Source: Pontibacillus salipaludis (GTDB taxonomy: Bacteria > Bacillota > Bacilli > Bacillales > BH030062). From it: DNA of 64,000 nucleotides. The stretch is from assembly GCF_014642405.1 (NCBI RefSeq), contig NZ_BMIN01000001.1:248001-312000 (forward strand), written 5' to 3'. Of this stretch, positions 26,957 through 34,616 are shown piece by piece. The translations under genes and the position numbers were made by a program. Positions within the stretch are counted from its first letter, which is position 1, and every line of letters begins with the position of its first letter. The notes under the pieces were generated by a model, which was not told the DNA's origin, ran no database searches, and saw only the letters and a program-made list of their open reading frames with translations.

Positions 26957-27547
26957 TTACATCCACTCCTCGTAAAACTCATGAAGGTACGTTTCAAGAA
27001 AGTCATGTCTCTTTTGACCAATCTCCATCGCTGAAGGAGTGTTTAGAAGACCTTGAATCTGAAGCAGTTTATCATAAAAGTGGCGTATTGTCGTCTCCTC
27101 AGAAGTTTCACTATGTAAAGCTTGACCCTTAGCTCCACCATAGGAGAATGCACGTGCAATACCAATAGCTCCAATAGCATCTAATCGATCAGCGTCTTGT
27201 ACAACTTTCCCCTCTAGGCTCCGAGGAATGCGATGGCCTGTTTTAAAAGAGACTGCTTCCATTGCCACTAAAATCTGCTCCTGTTCTTCTAGTGAAATTT
27301 GACAATATTCAAATAAGTCCATAACTTCTTGCTTAGCTTCTGAAAGATTCTCAGTCAGTTTTGGATCTTGAGTATCATGGAGCCATCCTGCGAGTTCTGA
27401 AATAAAAGGATCGCCTCCCTCTAACAAAGCCAATCGCTTTGCCATTTTCGCAACCCTTCTCATATGATAGAAGTCATGTCCAGTAGCGTCATGGCAAAAA
27501 CGATTGTATATATAGCTTGATACTTGCTCCAACACGTTGTTCTCCAT
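26957..27547 (-). CDS. ypgQ: HD-domain (d)NTP phosphohydrolase YpgQ
   Basis: A 196-residue HD superfamily hydrolase. Metal ligands are visible in HDFYHMRRV, WLHDTQD and the late VVQDADRLDAIGAIG, which is typical of YpgQ and YedJ. B. subtilis YpgQ is reported as a (deoxy)nucleoside triphosphate pyrophosphohydrolase. AGGAG precedes ATG 27547. It lies nine bases behind a DUF72 gene and is probably cotranscribed with it. Confidence 0.88.
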   Translation of the reverse strand: MENNVLEQVSSYIYNRFCHDATGHDFYHMRRVAKMAKRLALLEGGDPFISELAGWLHDTQDPKLTENLSEAKQEVMDLFEYCQISLEEQEQILVAMEAVSFKTGHRIPRSLEGKVVQDADRLDAIGAIGIARAFSYGGAKGQALHSETSEETTIRHFYDKLLQIQGLLNTPSAMEIGQKRHDFLETYLHEFYEEWM

Positions 27548-27556
27548 AAATTTCTC

Positions 27557-28411
27557 CTATTCTTGGAATAAATCCATTTGTCTTGGGTTTAACTGCTCAT
27601 ACTCAATCTGGCATAAGTCGATAAATTGTTTAGCATTATCCGCGGCGTCTCCACCAGAGTTATTGTTGAACAATACCGTTACATGTTCGGATTGTTGAAG
27701 TAAATACTCAACATTATCCTTCCATTCTTGAAGTTCTTCATCATTGTAGCGGTACAAAAAACGTACCTCTCTCCAATCTTCACGTCCATTTTTGTTCCAC
27801 CCATGCACGTTACGACCGTGTAGTCTTACCAGTGTATCTTTGGAATGTGTAGCTTGAAGAACCGTTGGTGCAGATCCCTCACCAGCTTGAGGTTCATCAA
27901 CAATTCCATGAATCCAGTTTCCCTTTTTCATAAATGATAGAGTTTGTTCTCTATATTTACTTGAGTACCAAGATTGGTTACGAAATTCTAACGCAAGTGG
28001 TATGTCTCCCATCAATTCACGAATGACTCTTAGTTTTTGAACATTTTCCTTTGATACAGAAAACCACGGCGGAAATTGAAATAAAACAAAACGAAGCTTA
28101 CCTGAATCAAGTAACGGTTGGATCGACTCTATATAAGCTTCGAACATCTCTCGAACTTCTTCTGAGGACATTTTTTCTCTTTGGTGGCCAGTCATTTTAC
28201 TAAAAGCTTTCACCACGAATGTAAAACCAACTGGTGTTTCCTTAACCCATTTTTCATAATTCCGTTTAGGTTGGATTGCATAAAATGCACTATCTATTTC
28301 CACAACAGGAAAATGAGAGGCATATACCGCTAATTTATCTTGACTTTTAGTTCCGGCAGGATATAGTTGATCATGATCTCCCCAACCCGTTACGCCTATT
28401 GATAAGTTCAT
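27557..28411 (-). CDS. yunF: DUF72 family protein (YunF-like)
   Basis: A 284-residue predicted TIM-barrel protein with the DUF72 hallmarks: GVTGWGDHDQLYP at the N-terminus, FPVVEIDSAFYAIQ, FRNQSW in the middle and VTVLFNNNSGGDAADNA near the C-terminus. The family is widespread and its activity is unknown. The first ATG (28420) directly abuts GGAGG, so the ATG at 28411 is preferred. It is upstream of ypgQ in a likely two-gene operon. Confidence 0.85.
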   Translation of the reverse strand: MNLSIGVTGWGDHDQLYPAGTKSQDKLAVYASHFPVVEIDSAFYAIQPKRNYEKWVKETPVGFTFVVKAFSKMTGHQREKMSSEEVREMFEAYIESIQPLLDSGKLRFVLFQFPPWFSVSKENVQKLRVIRELMGDIPLALEFRNQSWYSSKYREQTLSFMKKGNWIHGIVDEPQAGEGSAPTVLQATHSKDTLVRLHGRNVHGWNKNGREDWREVRFLYRYNDEELQEWKDNVEYLLQQSEHVTVLFNNNSGGDAADNAKQFIDLCQIEYEQLNPRQMDLFQE

Positions 28412-28479
28412 ATGTACCATCCTCCCCCCCTTATCTTCACCTCTATATTACGAAGGAACGAATTAAACTGTAAAGCAAA

Positions 28480-28509
28480 AGAGATTGCCCTTCAGAAAGA
28501 GCAATCTCT
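28480..28509 (-). terminator. Terminator of fhs
   Basis: AGAGATTGC (28480-28488) pairs with GCAATCTCT (28501-28509), eleven bases beyond the fhs stop, with a T-run (TCTCTTTTGC) on the minus strand. Confidence 0.7.
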
Positions 28510-28519
28510 AACACTCAGC

Positions 28520-30190
28520 TTAGAATAAGCCTACTGCATTTCCAGATGAGTCTATATCCATGTGGAGTGCAGCTGGTTCTTTAGGTAAGCCTGGCATGGT
28601 CATAACATCACCGGTCAAAGCCACGATGAATCCTGCTCCAATGGAGGGGCTAAATTCTCTAATCGTAATCGTGAAGTCAGATGGTCTTCCTATAAGGGAA
28701 GGATCATCCGAAAGTGAGTACTGGGTTTTAGCCATGCAAACAGGGAGATTTGCCCATCCTAGCTTGTCGTATAATTCCATTTGCTTCTTAGCCTGATTGG
28801 AAAATTCAACTCCTTTAGCACCATATACCTTTTTAGCAATTTTCGATATTTTTTCTTCAATAGAGTCTTCAAGGTCATACGTATAAGTAAATGAGCTAGC
28901 TTCCGTTTCAACAGTATCAATTACAGATTGAGCAAGATCTAGCCCTCCTGAACCTCCCTTAGAATGAACTTCAGTTAGTGCAACCCGTACATTTCGTTCT
29001 TCACACCATTTTTCTATAAAGGCTAGCTCCTCTTCAGTATCCGTAGGGAAACGATTCAAAGCGACTACAAATGGAAGACCAAACGATTGAATCGTCTCCA
29101 TATGTTTTTCGAGATTGGTGATCCCTTGTTGAAGGGCGCGTACGTTTTCTTGTGCCAATTCGTCTTTCGATACTCCACCATGCATCTTCAAAGCCCGAGC
29201 AGTAGCAACAATGACGACGGCGTCTGGAGTGAAATCTCCTGCTCGTGTTTTGATATTTAGAAACTTCTCTGCCCCAAGATCAGCACCAAAACCTGCTTCC
29301 GTAATGACATAGTCCCCTAATTTTGAAGCAATTGTTGTCGCCATTACACTGTTACACCCATGGGCAATGTTGGCAAATGGCCCACCGTGTACAATTGCGG
29401 GTGTATTTTCAATCGTTTGGACAAGATTTGGCTTGAGCGCTTCTTTTAACAGAAGCGTTAAAGCTCCTTCCATACCTAACTGTTCTACAGTAACGGGTTG
29501 ATCCTCATACGTATAACCAAACACAATTCGAGCAATTCGTTTTTTTAGATCCACCAAGTCTGAAGCGAGACAGAGAATAGCCATAATCTCAGAGGCTACA
29601 CTAATATTAAATCCATCTTCCCTAGGAACGCCTTTTAACGGGCCACCTAGTCCTACCACAACTTCTCGTAGCGCACGGTCATTTAAATCTAAAACTCTTT
29701 TCCACCCAATCTTTCTAGGATCGATATTCAATTCATTTCCTCTGTGAATATGATTATCTATAAAAGCCGAAAGGGCATTGTTTGCACTAGTAATCGCATG
29801 TATATCGCCTGTGAAATGAAGGTTGATATCTTCCATGGGTAAAACTTGCGAATAACCTCCCCCAGCAGCGCCTCCCTTTAATCCCATTGTTGGACCTAAG
29901 GAAGGCTCCCGAAGTGCAATTACAGTTTTTTTATTCAGCTGATTCATAGCCTGTCCTAACCCAACAGTAACGGTAGACTTCCCTTCACCTGCCGGGGTAG
30001 GGTTAATGGCCGTTACGAGCACAACCTTTCCATTCTTACGTTCTGACAACTTATGTAGTAATGAATCAGATAATTTCGCTTTGTATCGTCCATATGGTTC
30101 AAAGTCCTCGTGATCTAGATTTAGCTGATGCGTAATTTCTTCTATTGGTTTTATATTAGCTTGTTGAGCAATTTCAATATCTTTTTTCAT
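28520..30190 (-). CDS. fhs: Formate-tetrahydrofolate ligase
   Basis: Makes 10-formyl-tetrahydrofolate from formate, tetrahydrofolate and ATP for purine and fMet synthesis. The 556-residue protein is of normal length and has the nucleotide loop [17 protein letters not shown] near residues 66-82, [20 protein letters not shown] and [25 protein letters not shown] precedes ATG 30190. It is monocistronic with its own terminator. B. subtilis 168 lacks fhs, so its presence distinguishes this genome. Confidence 0.96.
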   Translation of the reverse strand: MKKDIEIAQQANIKPIEEITHQLNLDHEDFEPYGRYKAKLSDSLLHKLSERKNGKVVLVTAINPTPAGEGKSTVTVGLGQAMNQLNKKTVIALREPSLGPTMGLKGGAAGGGYSQVLPMEDINLHFTGDIHAITSANNALSAFIDNHIHRGNELNIDPRKIGWKRVLDLNDRALREVVVGLGGPLKGVPREDGFNISVASEIMAILCLASDLVDLKKRIARIVFGYTYEDQPVTVEQLGMEGALTLLLKEALKPNLVQTIENTPAIVHGGPFANIAHGCNSVMATTIASKLGDYVITEAGFGADLGAEKFLNIKTRAGDFTPDAVVIVATARALKMHGGVSKDELAQENVRALQQGITNLEKHMETIQSFGLPFVVALNRFPTDTEEELAFIEKWCEERNVRVALTEVHSKGGSGGLDLAQSVIDTVETEASSFTYTYDLEDSIEEKISKIAKKVYGAKGVEFSNQAKKQMELYDKLGWANLPVCMAKTQYSLSDDPSLIGRPSDFTITIREFSPSIGAGFIVALTGDVMTMPGLPKEPAALHMDIDSSGNAVGLF

Positions 30191-30337
30191 GACAGTTCTC
30201 CTTCCATTAATTCTTTTATAGTTTAGATGAAATAAGACTAAAAATGCAAAGAACGGGTATTTTAAATGGTGAAGGGCAGAAGATCATTTGCAGTAAGTTG
30301 AGAATATACAATTTGTTTTAAAAATTCTCATTACTCC

Positions 30338-30367
30338 TTGACTTCCTTTATAAAAATAAGCTATATT
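30338..30367 (+). promoter_or_regulatory. Promoter of the cold-shock gene
   Basis: TTGACT (30338-30343) and TATATT (30362-30367) are spaced by 18 bases. The expected start near 30374 gives a leader of about 168 bases before the csp ATG. Confidence 0.65.
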
Positions 30368-30405
30368 AGACCTAAGCAAAGAAGATGTGGAATCATGAAA
30401 GACGA

Positions 30406-30470
30406 GGTAACTTCAATAGAAGTGTTCGGGATTTGATGATCCTACATTTCTATTGGAGTTACCCTTTTTT
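30406..30470 (+). promoter_or_regulatory. Attenuator-like hairpin in the csp leader
   Basis: GGTAACTTCAATAGAA (30406-30421) pairs over 16 bases, one of them a G-U pair, with TTCTATTGGAGTTACC (30448-30463). The loop holds an inner GGAT/ATCC helix, and the stem is followed by C and six T (30465-30470). It has the form of an intrinsic terminator 71 bases before the csp ATG. Confidence 0.7.
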
Positions 30471-30541
30471 ATGTATTCTTACATCGACTTTGTATTATTA
30501 CGTCTCACGTCATTACGTGAATGTTTTAGGAGGATTTTACA

Positions 30542-30742
30542 ATGCAAAACGGTACAGTAAAATGGTTTAACGCAGAAAAAGGTTATGGTTTCATCCAAGT
30601 AGAAGGTGGAAACGATGTATTCGTACACTTCTCTGCGATCCAAGAAGAAGGTTTCAAAACACTTGAAGAAGGTCAAAGCGTTTCTTTCGAAATCGTAGAA
30701 GGCGACCGTGGCCCTCAAGCTGCTAACGTTGTTAAAAACTAA
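30542..30742 (+). CDS. csp: Cold-shock protein (CspA/CspB family)
   Basis: A 66-residue OB-fold single-strand nucleic-acid-binding RNA chaperone. RNP1 KGYGFIQV and RNP2 VFVHFSAI are intact and the length is exactly that of the family. AGGAGG precedes the ATG. The long leader with a terminator-like hairpin indicates control after transcription starts. A strong terminator follows, so it is monocistronic. Confidence 0.96.
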   Translation: MQNGTVKWFNAEKGYGFIQVEGGNDVFVHFSAIQEEGFKTLEEGQSVSFEIVEGDRGPQAANVVKN

Positions 30743-30769
30743 TTAAATTATAAAAAACGCACGTCATAT

Positions 30770-30800
30770 AGCGACAGCTCTTTAGAGCTGTCGCTTTTTT
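30770..30800 (+). terminator. Terminator of csp
   Basis: GCGACAGCTCT (30770-30780) pairs with 30784-30794 and is followed by a run of T. Confidence 0.9.
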
Positions 30801-30835
30801 ATTTGCCTCTGTTAACGTGGTGTTATTGAATAGCT

Positions 30836-31158
30836 TTCACAAGAAAAGGGCAGTAATCATGAAGACTACAAGCTGAGAGAATGTTTCCGTGAACTTTAAT
30901 TGAGCGTAAGGTGGGTCTGGAAACCACTCGCTTTCCTGTGGGGAGCTGGTGAGCCTCCTCAACCGGCACGCCGGTCTCCGGGGTCTCCCCTAGATTGAAA
31001 AGTGCAGGCGTGGTGCCTAGGACCGTACGGATAAGACAGCTTTTTGGAAAAGACGCTTAGGCTTTGGAAAAAAGATGACTTATCACGCTAGGTCCTCCAT
31101 GCCGGAACTAGACTGGCTCTTCTGCCCACGGGAGTCTCGCAGTTTCCAGACCCACCTT
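30836..31158. repeat. Intergenic palindromic repeat, copy 3 with internal insert
   Basis: The head segment 30836-30884 precedes arms AAGGTGGGTCTGGAAAC (30908-30924) and the exactly complementary 31142-31158. The core is interrupted between about 31001 and 31125 by a segment (AGTGCAGGCGTGGTGCCTAG through CTAGACTGGCTC) that recurs in copy 4. Confidence 0.8.
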
Positions 31159-31225
31159 TTCCATATAAGGATGAACGAAAACATGCCATATAGGGTGACA
31201 TTAGATCTCCTGATGCCAACTTCAG

Positions 31226-31583
31226 GGCCGTTCACCTCATTAAAGCTAGGGCTTGCCCGGGAACAACTTGCTTTCCTGCGTGGAGCTAGGAAGCCTTCTC
31301 ACACGTCAAGCTATCTTCCTGGAGCTCCCCTAGAATAAAGAGTGCAGGCGTGATGCCTAGGGATAAAAAGAAGTTCGACTAGGATCGTCACATCCTGTGA
31401 CAACATCGAACGCCCCCGCCTCGCTTTGGGTCGGATAAGACAGCTTTTCGGAAAAGGCGACTAGCATTTGAAAAAATAGATGACTTATTACACTAAACCC
31501 TCCCCGCCGGACCAAGATTGGCTCCTTTTCCCGTGTAATTTTCGCAGTCCTGGGAAAACACCCAGTTAATTTGAATAACGGCC
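31226..31583. repeat. Intergenic palindromic repeat, copy 4 with nested insert
   Basis: Outer arms GGCCGTT (31226-31232) and AACGGCC (31577-31583) match copy 1. The core is interrupted by the same insert as copy 3 (about 31330-31535), which itself contains an extra segment of roughly 65 bases with the hairpin at 31373-31411. Confidence 0.75.
31373..31411 (+). ncRNA. Possible Bacillaceae-1-like RNA hairpin
   Basis: GTTCGA (31373-31378) pairs with TCGAAC (31406-31411), and within it GTCAC-ATCCT-GTGAC (31387-31401) forms a hairpin whose loop is ATCCT. The RUCCU loop is what I remember of the Bacillaceae-1 RNA motif, but only one hairpin is seen. AGGAT at 31381-31385 could pair with the loop. 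Confidence 0.35.
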
Positions 31584-31650
31584 CCACTTCTCAAAAGAGG
31601 GGGGAGATCGCCAAGATATGGCAACGTTTTTGTTTAACTCTAACACGGTA

Positions 31651-31779
31651 AAGGTGGTCCTTTGAAAATACGAGACTCCCGCGGAAAGACGGGCTTCAGA
31701 GATCCCGCAGGGAGTGAAGCGACTGAGGAAGCTCTGGAGTTCGTCCGCAGGAAAGCGAGTGTTTTCAAAGGACCACCTT
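31651..31779. repeat. Intergenic palindromic repeat, copy 5
   Basis: Arms AAGGTGGTCCTTTGAAAA (31651-31668) and 31762-31779 are exactly complementary. The core (ACGAGACTCCCGCGG and GGAAAGCGAGTG) is the family core in the orientation of copy 2. Confidence 0.85.
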
Positions 31780-31853
31780 CCTCTTATCAGAGTAAACAAC
31801 AACGTTATTCTTTACTTTAAGTAGACTCTCAAAAGTACAGTTTAGGCAACATA

Positions 31854-31882
31854 TTGAAAAAAACATCAACACCACGTATAAT
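31854..31882 (+). promoter_or_regulatory. Promoter of the queuosine-precursor transporter gene
   Basis: TTGAAA (31854-31859) and TATAAT (31877-31882) are separated by 17 bases, placing the transcript start just before the riboswitch-like element. Confidence 0.75.
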
Positions 31883-31900
31883 GGTCTATCGTTATGCATA

Positions 31901-31941
31901 GCGCAGTTCGAAACTTCCTGCGATATCAAAACTAGAAAGGA
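31901..31941 (+). promoter_or_regulatory. preQ1-I riboswitch
   Basis: The P1 stem CGCAG/CTGCG (31902-31906 with 31917-31921) encloses an 11-base loop TTCGAAACTTC, followed by an A-rich tail ATATCAAAACTAG and the ribosome-binding site AAAGGA. This is the layout of class I preQ1 aptamers. The gene behind it is a queuosine-precursor transporter, which fits. The short distance to the ribosome-binding site suggests control of translation. Confidence 0.75.
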
Positions 31942-31949
31942 TTGAAAAT

Positions 31950-32633
31950 ATGAACGAAATTTTATGGATCCTATTCGCCCTTATTAACTTTTCAATGTTA
32001 ACGTTAATTTATAAAGGGTTTGGAAGACAAGGTCTATTTGTATGGATTGGCATGGCCACTGTTGTAGCCAACATTCAAGTTACTAAAACGATTGAGATGT
32101 TTGGATTAACTGCAACGCTTGGAAATATTATTTATGGAACAGTATTCTTGGCTACCGATATTCTGAATGAGAAATATGGTAAACAGGAAGCAAAAAAAGC
32201 GGTTTGGTTAGGTTTCTTTACTCTAATTAGTATGACAGTTATGATGCAAATAGCGGTTAAATGGTTCACACCTGTAGGTTCAGAAGTCCAAGCGGCTCTT
32301 GAAACTATATTTGGATTATTACCCCGCGTTGCTGCCGGAAGTTTACTAGCCTATATCGTAAGTCAGTATGTGGACGTATTCATCTATTCTAAACTTAAGA
32401 GTAGGTTTGCTGGCGATCGCTTTCTTTGGGTTCGAAATAACGGAAGTACAATGGTTAGTCAGTTACTTGATTCCTTTGTGTTCACCCTAGTTGCTTTCTT
32501 AGGAGAAGTGCCGACAAACGTTTGGTTTGAAATCTTTATTACAACGTATGTTATTAAATTTATTGTTGCTGCTTTAGATACACCTTTCTTATATTTAGCG
32601 AAGCGATTTAATAAAGCATCTAACCATTCATAA
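31950..32633 (+). CDS. yhhQ: Queuosine precursor transporter (YhhQ/YpdP family)
   Basis: A 227-residue integral membrane protein of the VUT/DUF165 family that imports preQ0/preQ1-type queuosine precursors. Six hydrophobic segments are visible, with the family motifs FLATDILNEKYGKQEA near 70-85 and the polar NNGSTMVSQLLDSFVF near 160-175. The preQ1-type aptamer directly upstream supports the function. It corresponds to B. subtilis YpdP and is followed after 13 bases by an RNase H-like gene, as in B. subtilis. Confidence 0.9.
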   Translation: MNEILWILFALINFSMLTLIYKGFGRQGLFVWIGMATVVANIQVTKTIEMFGLTATLGNIIYGTVFLATDILNEKYGKQEAKKAVWLGFFTLISMTVMMQIAVKWFTPVGSEVQAALETIFGLLPRVAAGSLLAYIVSQYVDVFIYSKLKSRFAGDRFLWVRNNGSTMVSQLLDSFVFTLVAFLGEVPTNVWFEIFITTYVIKFIVAALDTPFLYLAKRFNKASNHS

Positions 32634-32646
32634 AGGAGGTCAGCAT

Positions 32647-33036
32647 ATGCTTGAAGTATATGTAGATGGCTCTTCAAAAGGAGACCCAGGCCCAAGCGGA
32701 GTTGGAATCTACATTAAAAATGGAAAAGACCATCACACCTATTCGATTCCAATTGGGATAACATCTAATCATGAAGCAGAATTTACGGCTCTCATAAAAG
32801 CACTTGAAATTTGTAAGGAAATGTTTCCGGAAGAGATCATTAGTGTACGCTCGGATTCAAAGCTTGTGGTCGACTGTATTGAACACTCATCCACGAAGCA
32901 AGATCGCTTCCTCCCTCTTTTAAGAGAAGCGGAACAATTAGGAAATCATTTCCCTTTCTTTTTTATTAAATGGATACCAGATAAGCAAAACAAAAAAGCA
33001 GATGAACTCGCACGGGCTGCTATACACGCTAATTAA
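32647..33036 (+). CDS. RNase HI-like protein
   Basis: A 129-residue ribonuclease H fold protein. Acidic catalytic positions are visible in YVDGSSKG (Asp7), the glutamate of HEAEF near 44, RSDSKLV near 69 and the final ADELAR near 118, so the DEDD site looks complete. It resembles the YpdQ/YpeP proteins of B. subtilis. AAAGGAGG precedes ATG 32647, overlapping the end region of the transporter gene in one transcript. Activity on RNA-DNA hybrids is inferred. Confidence 0.85.
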   Translation: MLEVYVDGSSKGDPGPSGVGIYIKNGKDHHTYSIPIGITSNHEAEFTALIKALEICKEMFPEEIISVRSDSKLVVDCIEHSSTKQDRFLPLLREAEQLGNHFPFFFIKWIPDKQNKKADELARAAIHAN

Positions 33037-33073
33037 AAAACCACACTCCTATTTGGCTAAGGAGTGTGGTTTT
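33037..33073. terminator. Bidirectional terminator
   Basis: AAAACCACACTCC (33037-33049) pairs perfectly with 33061-33073. It ends the RNase H-like gene and contains the last codons of the convergent gene. Confidence 0.85.
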
Positions 33074-33351
33074 CTTCTTTTGTATAGCCCTTTTTGTTCA
33101 ATCAGTATCCAAGCATCTCGTTTAGTACGAGGATGGTTTTCTTGTAAATACTCTAATACTCCAATGAAAAAACTTCCATCGAATTTCATTTGAAACTGAA
33201 TCGTAATTTTTAATGCGAAGATTACGAGCCAGTCTTCAGAGTTCGTATAATTCTTGCCGAAATAAATAAAATGAATATCTTTATCCTTTAATCGAAATCC
33301 TTTCGACCATAGATCTTCTATAAAATACCCAAGTGATTTGGATAGCGGCAT
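33049..33351 (-). CDS. Hypothetical protein, 100 aa
   Basis: I do not recognise this protein. It is basic and aromatic-rich, with no signal peptide; a hydrophobic stretch LVIFALKITIQFQM near residue 42 is followed by FFIGVLEYLQENHP and a basic tail KGLYKRRKP. The TAG stop and last six codons lie inside the terminator hairpin. The start at 33351 lies only 27 bases from the end of the rhodanese gene, so the two leftward genes are probably cotranscribed. Confidence 0.5.
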   Translation of the reverse strand: MPLSKSLGYFIEDLWSKGFRLKDKDIHFIYFGKNYTNSEDWLVIFALKITIQFQMKFDGSFFIGVLEYLQENHPRTKRDAWILIEQKGLYKRRKPHSLAK

Positions 33352-33378
33352 GTACTACACCCTTTATGTATAATCTGA

Positions 33379-34212
33379 TTAAGAAGAGACAGAGATATCT
33401 ATCGGATTCTGATCATTGGTAATCCAATCGCTCCAGCTACCCACATAGAGTCGAACTTGCTTAAATCCCGCTTCATATAATGCAAGTACATTAGGTGCAG
33501 CTGTAACACCGGAACCACAATAGATAATCCACTCTTCCGGGTTTCCATATTGCAGAAAATGAGTTCTTAATTCCTCTTTAGATTTCCATCTTCCTGATTG
33601 ATTTAAAACCTTCGTCCATTCTGCATTTACAGCGGAAGGAATATGACCTGCTTTTCGATCTATTGGTTCACTTATACCTGCAAAGCGCTCATAACTTCTT
33701 GAATCAAGAATGATTGTTTGATCATCATAGATGTGTTGAGCTACGTAGGTCTGATCCGCTATCATACAAGATTGAAATTCTGCTTTATATAGGGAGCGGT
33801 TGTTCACTGGAATTTCTGTAGTCATACCATACCCTTTTTCATCCCAAGCTTTCAATCCACCATCTAAAACATAAGCTTCTTTATGCCCCATATACATCAT
33901 CATCCATACAAATCTTGATGCCATAGCACCATTCTGATTATCGTAAGCTACAATGATATCACTATTATGAATACCCGCTTCTTGAATAACATCTAAAAAA
34001 TCATTCATGTTTGGCAGAGGATGACGCCCCCCTGATTGCCCAACAACCCCACTCATATCCTTCTCCAGATCTACGTATACTGCGCCAGGTATGTGCCCTT
34101 CTTCATACTCTAATCGTCCTTTGTCTGGATTTTGTAAATCAAACCGACAATCCACCAATCGAATAGAGTCGAGTTGGTCTTGAACCCAATTAACCGAATG
34201 AATGTACGTCAT
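33379..34212 (-). CDS. Sulfurtransferase (3-mercaptopyruvate/thiosulfate type)
   Basis: A 277-residue protein of two rhodanese domains. The first (about 5-130) is structural; the second carries the active-site loop YCGSGVTA near 235-242, whose Cys takes up the sulfane sulfur. The CGSGVTA loop fits 3-mercaptopyruvate sulfurtransferases (SseA-like) better than the CRKGVTA of thiosulfate enzymes. It is cytoplasmic, without signal peptide. GGGAGG precedes ATG 34212. Confidence 0.9.
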   Translation of the reverse strand: MTYIHSVNWVQDQLDSIRLVDCRFDLQNPDKGRLEYEEGHIPGAVYVDLEKDMSGVVGQSGGRHPLPNMNDFLDVIQEAGIHNSDIIVAYDNQNGAMASRFVWMMMYMGHKEAYVLDGGLKAWDEKGYGMTTEIPVNNRSLYKAEFQSCMIADQTYVAQHIYDDQTIILDSRSYERFAGISEPIDRKAGHIPSAVNAEWTKVLNQSGRWKSKEELRTHFLQYGNPEEWIIYCGSGVTAAPNVLALYEAGFKQVRLYVGSWSDWITNDQNPIDISVSS

Positions 34213-34383
34213 ATCTATCCATCCTCCCTTCTCTTTAGCCTCTATGTATTAGTATACCGATTTTTGTATCGCTTGAAAACGTTCTACTTGAATTGAACTG
34301 ATTGTAAGTCGTTAAAACGAACCATATTCTGGGGAGATAAGGACACTAATAACCTAAGATTCCTAATTCTCACCATATAAAAA

Positions 34384-34404
34384 AGCCAGGTATATTACCT
34401 GGCT
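34384..34404 (-). terminator. Terminator of the 58-aa membrane protein gene
   Basis: AGCCAGGTA (34384-34392) pairs with TACCTGGCT (34396-34404), with a T-run on the minus strand; the TAA stop lies in the stem. Confidence 0.8.
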
Positions 34405-34571
34405 GATAAAACATCTTCATATTTTCTTTGTTTCGCTTCTGCTGATCTTAATGTATGTCTACCTTTAAACAAATCTACTAAGTACATTGCCTTTTCATCA
34501 CGAAGCTTAGCTAGTATGCCAACCATCAGTATTGAATATAGCACTACAATTCCCATTATAAGAAAAATCAT
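34395..34571 (-). CDS. 58-residue membrane protein under a Fur box
   Basis: A small gene read directly from the sequence. It begins MIFLIMGIVVLYSILMVGIL, a single membrane helix, and continues with a basic cytoplasmic part (KLRDEKAMYLVDLFKG, then a helix ending in EDVLSAR). GAGGGG lies five bases before the ATG, a full sigma-A promoter and a Fur box lie upstream, and a terminator follows, so all parts of a complete transcription unit are present. I do not recognise the family; the Fur box predicts induction under iron limitation. Confidence 0.7.
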   Translation of the reverse strand: MIFLIMGIVVLYSILMVGILAKLRDEKAMYLVDLFKGRHTLRSAEAKQRKYEDVLSAR

Positions 34572-34590
34572 TTTAGCCCCTCACTTCCGA

Positions 34591-34605
34591 TGATAATGAT
34601 TTTCA
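34591..34605. promoter_or_regulatory. Fur box
   Basis: TGATAATGATTTTCA matches the Bacillus 7-1-7 Fur consensus TGATAATNATTATCA at all but one position. It sits directly behind the predicted start of transcription of the 58-aa protein gene, where a bound repressor would block it. Confidence 0.75.
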
Positions 34606-34616
34606 TTTCTAAATAG

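Noticed and set aside
30395-30436. 13-codon frame in the csp leader as a certain leader peptide gene
   Set aside because: The ribosome-binding site is weak, so I mention it only as a possibility in the finding on the leader and do not list it as a gene.
15560-31790. Palindromic repeats considered as an insertion sequence or prophage remnant
   Set aside because: No transposase, integrase or phage gene is present in or near them, and they occur only between genes.
31075-31802. Open frames on the second repeat block (31075-31338, 31357-31587, 31566-31802)
   Set aside because: These are the same by-products of the palindromes and inserts, with no start signals and no plausible product.
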